Assembly (NCBI RefSeq): GCF_005405485.1
Contig: NZ_BJED01000008.1
Location: forward strand, 158,343-222,342
Direction: 5' to 3'
Length of the DNA: 64,000 nucleotides
Origin: Enterococcus hulanensis
Lineage (GTDB): Bacteria; Bacillota; Bacilli; Lactobacillales; Enterococcaceae
Below are positions 59,253 through 64,000 of this stretch, piece by piece (within the stretch, counting starts at the first letter, position 1; each line of letters begins with the position of its first letter). The notes under the pieces are model-generated. The model ran no database searches and was not told the DNA's origin. It saw only the letters and a program-made list of their open reading frames with translations. Both the position numbers and the translations under genes were made by a program.

Positions 59253-62200
59253 TTATCCTTCTCCCTTCCTGCTAGGTTGGCGATAATACCAGTACAGACC
59301 TCCAAGTCCAAGAATTCCCATACCGCTGACAATAATCAGTAACAGAAGCATCGGTCCAGTACCACCAGTAAATGGCAGATCGGTTTTCTTGTCATCTTCT
59401 TGATAGACTTGGATCGTTTGATTGCCTTCCGTGATCGTAACCTTGATCGGTGATTTGATCAGCTCATACCCTTCCGGTGCTTTGGTTTCAACCAAGGTAT
59501 AATCACCCTCAAACAATGGTGTGAATTCTAAATGACCTGTATCGTCGGTTTTGGCACTTCCAAGTTTTTCTTCAAGATCCCCTTTATAAATATCAAACTC
59601 CGCATCTTTCAATGGCGTACCGGTCGCCTTCTCAGCATCACTCAGTTTCCCATCACCATTAGCATCGATCGCTGTTCCGGTTGCGTACTTAAACAAGCGA
59701 ATAGTCGATGGTCGAACCAACCCAATATTAATATTTTGGACCTTCCACTCACTATCGGGGAAGTTTCCTCCCGTTAAAGTAGGTGTCTCATAGCTATCTG
59801 TTTTATAAGTAGTTAAATCCGCTTTTGAAGTATCTACTGTCTGTGATGAAGGAGCACTGTCCTTTTTGGTTACTTTATATTTTTTAGCAACCACATCATC
59901 GCCAATTTCAAAGTAGACGACATAATCACCTTCTGGAAGATGATTAAACTCATAGTCTCCTGTTGAACTCGTTTTAATGGAAGAATTTCCTGAATCATCA
60001 ATAAACTTCAGCCCTGTCAAATTTGCTTTCACCAATTCATTTTTGTACGTCCCATTCTCATGACTCGTGCGATACAATTTCACAGGTATATTCGGTACCA
60101 TCGTTTCTGTAGGGTTTTTCTTACCATCCAAATTGTCATCATACCAAGCGACCCCTTTAATTGAACGAGCAATAACCGCAGATTTTACAAAAACAGACTG
60201 AACTGGATTTATATTGGAGTTATCCAACTTGGCACTATTGACCATGATATCTTTTGCCTTTTGATTTTTAGCAACCAAACTAATATCGATCGTATTCTCC
60301 TCTCCAACATCTAATTGATCATATTTTAAATAGATTGCTTTTACATCCGTAATCCGGCCACCATTGTAAACACTCCATCCCGATGAAATATCAACATCAT
60401 TCGGATCAACATGATTTTCAATCGGTTGTATACTATAGTAAATTTTCGGCTTATTTATGCTCGTTACCTTAACCGATAGTAAATCAAAAGTACCGTTAAA
60501 TGTAGTTCCTCTACCATCCTTAACATTAGGAAAGACATCTAAAATTTTAATTTCATTTAATGAAGTTTTCGATTCATTTTTATTGTATAAAGAATAGTGA
60601 ATAGTCGTATCTCGTTCTCCATCAGTCAAAACAGGATTATTTGTACCTACCTCTATTTTGGAGTTAGATGTACTTTTTTCTATCGTAGTAATTGAAACTT
60701 TGGTAATAATCGTATTTGCTTTTGCCTCTCGTAGCTCTTCAATGGATTCATCTTTAAGACCATCTTTATTTTCTGCTGATATTACTGCATGATTCGTAAC
60801 TTTTGCTGTATTTGTGGCATCATACTTAATATTTTTTCCATTAATCATCGTATCAAAAACTAAAGTTTGTATTGGTGATTCATCTTTATGATAACGAATC
60901 GTCCAAGTTAAAGTAGTTGATCCATCGGACTCTTTCTTCTCTACTGGTTCAATTTCTTTTGTTCCATACTTAGTGCTACCTGAAATATAGGTCAATTCTT
61001 TAGGTAATGTGTCCTTAATTGTAAAAGTCACATCATCATCATCTGCTGCTTGAATATCAGGGGTTAGCTTCCATTGAATAACTTCACTTGAGCTATAGCT
61101 TGTTCTTACCGCCTGCTTAGTTAATCGAGCAATAAAAGGAACAACCATCAATGTTTCACCATAAGTCCTTCCAGGAATCTGTTTTTTTATCCCAGAAATT
61201 TCAGTTTCATCTAAAACTGAAGGTTGAAATATTGATCCAGTTGTTGGAAAAGTGTGTTTTACTTCTCCGGCATCATCAATACCATTTATTGACGATATTA
61301 AAAAGTTTCCATCTCCCTTAACGCTCTGGAAATCATTATATTTATCTCCAATGACAATTAAAGGAATTCTGGTTCTTGTCTCTAGTCTTTTATCAGGGTT
61401 ATTCTTCTTGAATATTGATTTTATCGCACTTACAGTTCCTTTTTCTTTCGCCTCTTCATAAGTTGAGTACCAATCATACTCATTGTTCTTAATCGAATAT
61501 TTTGCATCCAAAGATGGTATTTTACTCTTGTCTTTCAAAACTCCATAAAAATACTTTTGTATAGTTTCAGGATAAGGAAAATACAAATTTCTGCTATTAT
61601 CATATTGATAAACCTCAGCATTCCAAGCTGTTATTGCATCTATGCCGGTTCCTTGTAATGAATCAACATTATATATAGGATACGCATAAATTTTTTGTCC
61701 TTTGTAAACTCCACCATCACCAGAAGGAGCCCATTGTTGAGCTATACCACTGCCAATATATTTACCAGCACTGTCTATCGTTGGTGTATAACACATCACT
61801 TTGCCGCCTAAAACATGAGGACTGCTGTTTGTGTAGACAGAATCATTAGAATAATCTTGATTTTCATATGATATGTTTGTAGTTTCAAATTGAGTATACA
61901 ATGATGCATTTTTATCAAGAATATAATCATAAGGGATATTCATTAATGTAAATACTGATGCATATTTCAATTTACCTATATTATCATTAGTTGACGCAAC
62001 AACATTATTTACTATTGGCTTGTAAACAGCAGCAGAATTAGTGAAGGAATAGTTCAGAGTATTCTTTGTAGAAGTATTAGCTACTTTTGCTATATTAGTA
62101 TCAAAAACCGCTTGTTCTCCATCTGTTACTATTTTTGAAAAAGCAATATTCCACCCACTATTGCCCATATCAAGTTCAGCCATATTTAGATGCTCAAACT

Positions 62201-63908
62201 CTGGAGTTTTATTTAAAGTAGAACTGGTTCTATTATTAACATCTAAAAAACCTTCAGATATAACTTGAGGAGCATCCTGATCACTCCCATATATAATTTC
62301 ATGCCTATATCCGTTGCTATCTAGAACCGAATAGGCATTTGTTCTGACCGAAACCTTTACCTCACCTTTGGGAAATGTAGCTCCATAGAGCATTTCATAT
62401 AACGAACCCGTTCTTGAAATACCATCATCGGTTAACGGAACTACAGCAAGCTCCATACCCATTCCTTGTGCAAATGAGTTAAGACCCGATGTAGGACTAA
62501 GACTTGACATTAAATTAACTACAGAATCACCAGAACCAATTGTTGCCTTTATATTAGGCTTTGCAGAAACTTTCACACTTTTTTGCACCATATTTTCTGA
62601 ACTGGCATTAATCGTAATCTGTTCTCCCGTTTCTGCATCGGTGACTTCTAATATAGTAATTGTAATTGTTGGGGCCAATTCATAACCATGTGTTGCTCCC
62701 AATACATGAAGATTAACTGCTCCCTCACCAAGTCCAGTCGAACCTGATATGACACCACTAGTTGTAAAAGTAGCATCCCTCGTCTCTGCCAGATTATTAC
62801 CCGTTCGTGTACCTTGAGGAAAATAGGCATAGTCTCTCAATTGACCATCCGTTTTTTTTCGTGAGTCTTTAAACTCTGCATCCACTCGGTACTTAACATC
62901 TTTATATGTTTTTAAAGAATTAGTAGATTCTACTGAGAAAGAATAAGTATAAGTGACCGTGTCCCATGTTCGAACGATATCGTTGCTAGGGGAAGAATCA
63001 TGACCTGGTTCATCGTCTGGATCAAAGTTTGTTGCTCCTGTTTGGATAGTCAATTTCGGATCCTTTAAACGAACAACATCTGCCCCCCCTTTCAATTCTA
63101 ATGGAGCTATTGATACTTCCATCCCTTTTGCTTTTTTTGAATCTGCATCTTTTTTATCTTCTTTTTTTACTTCCTTTTTCGACTCTGTTGTGTTAGTTTT
63201 GGAGGTTTCTTCTTTTACTGCTTCCTCTATTTTTCCAAAAGTCAGCAAAGTTTGCTCTTTTTCCTTATCTGTTGTATCTGTCACAACAAGCGTCTGCTCT
63301 TTAGTACTTGTCCATTGAACATTGAAGAGTACAGAATCCCCTTCATCTAACTTCAAGTAAAAATATCCCTTAGAAGTTTCTTTTTCGTCTGAAATTTTTA
63401 CAACTACAAACTCTGGTAACGATTCAATGTTAGGTGTTTGAATTTCTGATCCACTTGTCTCTTCTTCAACCACTTCACTTGATTCAGTTTCAGTTAATTC
63501 TGTAGTTAGATGTTCATCATCACTTGTAACTTCATGAAAAATGATTTGATTATTCTCCATATCAAAACCCATATTATTGGTCTCATAATATGGAAGCGGC
63601 GCTTCTTTATTTACGTATTCTAACCGATAATTTTCTTCATCATATGGGAGTTTATAAATACCAGCTTCTTTTGCTGTTAGCTGAACTTCTACTTTTTCTT
63701 TTTCCGTAACAAACGCTGTATCTGTAATATTTTCTCCATCTACCGCTACTTTAAATAGAGAAGTTTGGTTCGATGCATTCAATATCTTCCCTATAGGAGC
63801 CATCTGATAAATAATGATGGCTCCTATAAGGAGAATGATGGGAAGAAATATGACGACTGGTTTCTTTAGTCTTTTCTTTTGCACTTGTCTACCCATCCTT
63901 TCTGTCAT
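59253..63908 (-). CDS. Large LPXTG surface adhesin, probable pilus tip
   Basis: 1551 residues. The N-terminus has a basic stretch and a hydrophobic segment (PVVIFLPIILLIGAIIIYQM) that may be a signal anchor. A long Lys/Glu-rich part (150-275) precedes a ~700-residue beta-rich region I cannot match to a named adhesin domain. Two or more DUF11-like repeats lie near 960-1190. Then come an SdrD_B-like domain (from GVAWYDDNLDGKKN at about 1252), an EF-hand-like DANGDGKLSDAE, a SpaA-type domain ending VETKAPEGYEL, and LPFTG (1511) with membrane helix and basic tail. The start at 63908 is 5 nt after the upstream stop; the next gene begins 3 nt after this one. Confidence 0.85.
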   Translation of the reverse strand: MTERMGRQVQKKRLKKPVVIFLPIILLIGAIIIYQMAPIGKILNASNQTSLFKVAVDGENITDTAFVTEKEKVEVQLTAKEAGIYKLPYDEENYRLEYVNKEAPLPYYETNNMGFDMENNQIIFHEVTSDDEHLTTELTETESSEVVEEETSGSEIQTPNIESLPEFVVVKISDEKETSKGYFYLKLDEGDSVLFNVQWTSTKEQTLVVTDTTDKEKEQTLLTFGKIEEAVKEETSKTNTTESKKEVKKEDKKDADSKKAKGMEVSIAPLELKGGADVVRLKDPKLTIQTGATNFDPDDEPGHDSSPSNDIVRTWDTVTYTYSFSVESTNSLKTYKDVKYRVDAEFKDSRKKTDGQLRDYAYFPQGTRTGNNLAETRDATFTTSGVISGSTGLGEGAVNLHVLGATHGYELAPTITITILEVTDAETGEQITINASSENMVQKSVKVSAKPNIKATIGSGDSVVNLMSSLSPTSGLNSFAQGMGMELAVVPLTDDGISRTGSLYEMLYGATFPKGEVKVSVRTNAYSVLDSNGYRHEIIYGSDQDAPQVISEGFLDVNNRTSSTLNKTPEFEHLNMAELDMGNSGWNIAFSKIVTDGEQAVFDTNIAKVANTSTKNTLNYSFTNSAAVYKPIVNNVVASTNDNIGKLKYASVFTLMNIPYDYILDKNASLYTQFETTNISYENQDYSNDSVYTNSSPHVLGGKVMCYTPTIDSAGKYIGSGIAQQWAPSGDGGVYKGQKIYAYPIYNVDSLQGTGIDAITAWNAEVYQYDNSRNLYFPYPETIQKYFYGVLKDKSKIPSLDAKYSIKNNEYDWYSTYEEAKEKGTVSAIKSIFKKNNPDKRLETRTRIPLIVIGDKYNDFQSVKGDGNFLISSINGIDDAGEVKHTFPTTGSIFQPSVLDETEISGIKKQIPGRTYGETLMVVPFIARLTKQAVRTSYSSSEVIQWKLTPDIQAADDDDVTFTIKDTLPKELTYISGSTKYGTKEIEPVEKKESDGSTTLTWTIRYHKDESPIQTLVFDTMINGKNIKYDATNTAKVTNHAVISAENKDGLKDESIEELREAKANTIITKVSITTIEKSTSNSKIEVGTNNPVLTDGERDTTIHYSLYNKNESKTSLNEIKILDVFPNVKDGRGTTFNGTFDLLSVKVTSINKPKIYYSIQPIENHVDPNDVDISSGWSVYNGGRITDVKAIYLKYDQLDVGEENTIDISLVAKNQKAKDIMVNSAKLDNSNINPVQSVFVKSAVIARSIKGVAWYDDNLDGKKNPTETMVPNIPVKLYRTSHENGTYKNELVKANLTGLKFIDDSGNSSIKTSSTGDYEFNHLPEGDYVVYFEIGDDVVAKKYKVTKKDSAPSSQTVDTSKADLTTYKTDSYETPTLTGGNFPDSEWKVQNINIGLVRPSTIRLFKYATGTAIDANGDGKLSDAEKATGTPLKDAEFDIYKGDLEEKLGSAKTDDTGHLEFTPLFEGDYTLVETKAPEGYELIKSPIKVTITEGNQTIQVYQEDDKKTDLPFTGGTGPMLLLLIIVSGMGILGLGGLYWYYRQPSRKGEG

Positions 63909-63913
63909 CTACC

Positions 63914-64000
63914 TTATACAGATTGACGACGTTTCTTTTCAATCGCCATTGTTGCTGTACCTACAACGATCGCACCTAATGCAATCACGATCATCAAAGT
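63914..64000 (-). CDS. C-terminal end of another sortase-anchored surface protein (partial)
   Basis: 28 residues and a stop are inside the window: TLMIVIALGAIVVGTATMAI followed by EKKRRQSV. A hydrophobic helix with a positive tail is the cell-wall sorting signal end; the LPXTG itself lies outside. It is the next gene upstream of the adhesin, with a 5-nt gap, so the operon continues beyond the window, probably with further pilins. Confidence 0.75.
   Translation of the reverse strand, partial: TLMIVIALGAIVVGTATMAIEKKRRQSV

Larger units (their letters stand above)
45069..64000. mobile_element. Integrated island at tRNA-Arg carrying a pilus locus (right end outside window)
   Basis: The left boundary is the 3' end of the tRNA-Arg gene, followed at once by direct repeats, a tyrosine recombinase and a small excisionase-like gene, all as in tRNA-borne integrative elements. 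The right attachment site is not in the window, so size and mobility class are unknown. No conjugation or phage structural gene is seen. Base composition is uneven, with AT-rich regulators (46-48.5 kb) next to a more GC-rich operon (49-59 kb), which suggests assembly from several sources. Confidence 0.65.

Noticed and set aside
48779..64000. Type IV secretion/conjugation module
   Set aside because: A wall hydrolase and surface adhesins are present, but no VirB4, coupling ATPase, relaxase or channel protein is seen in the window.

Overview
The window is low-GC Gram-positive (Bacillota) DNA and almost certainly comes from an Enterococcus chromosome. The evidence is the order cggR-gap-pgk-tpiA-eno next to rpoN, the murA-rho-L31 type B group, a PRD-free set of PTS loci under RpiR-type regulators, and an APH(2'')-like phosphotransferase gene. 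I cannot fix the species from the sequence alone.

Left part (1-28.3 kb), accessory metabolism. Mostly minus-strand operons. There is an APH-like kinase coupled to an EamA-GNAT fusion transporter; a PadR regulator with an SGNH acetylesterase behind a very clean autoregulated promoter; and a GFA-type zinc protein. An alpha-glucoside PTS locus follows: EIICB, 6-phospho-alpha-glucosidase, 6-phosphogluconate dehydrogenase, gluconokinase, a separate EIIA and an RpiR regulator. A YtfQ-YtfR-YtfT-YjfF type sugar ABC transporter stands divergent from a periplasmic-binding-protein/histidine kinase/AraC response regulator set that probably controls it. Next come a LysR-controlled YjiH/YjiG-M20 peptidase operon and a tannase-like esterase with its own EIIBC and RpiR regulator. 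Two copies of a structured intergenic repeat lie at about 11.1-11.4 and 23.9-24.0 kb.

Centre (28.4-45.1 kb), conserved core. L31, Rho, MurA, class II aldolase, CTP synthase (with a leader that fits CTP-sensed reiterative-transcription attenuation), a YueI protein, a SulP transporter, an EF-hand lipoprotein, then eno, tpiA, pgk, gap, cggR (with a canonical CggR operator) and rpoN.

Right part (45.07 kb to the end), an integrated island. A tRNA-Arg(CCG) gene is followed directly by direct repeats, a tyrosine recombinase and an excisionase-like gene. Past two small regulators lies a long minus-strand operon for a sortase-assembled pilus or surface fibre: an LPXTG protein cut by the window edge, a 1551-residue tip-like adhesin, a very small YPK-motif backbone pilin, a fused double sortase, a Ser-rich glucosaminidase-CHAP wall hydrolase, an intact type I signal peptidase, two tandem copies of a membrane-protein plus DivIVA-like coiled-coil pair, and an atypical OmpR-like regulator. 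The fused sortase and the duplicated membrane/coiled-coil module are not part of the pilus clusters I know, and this locus is the best candidate for an undescribed system. The tip and pilin supply the fibre, the sortases polymerise and anchor it, and the hydrolase opens the wall. The membrane/coiled-coil pairs may place the machinery in the cell; that last role is inference.
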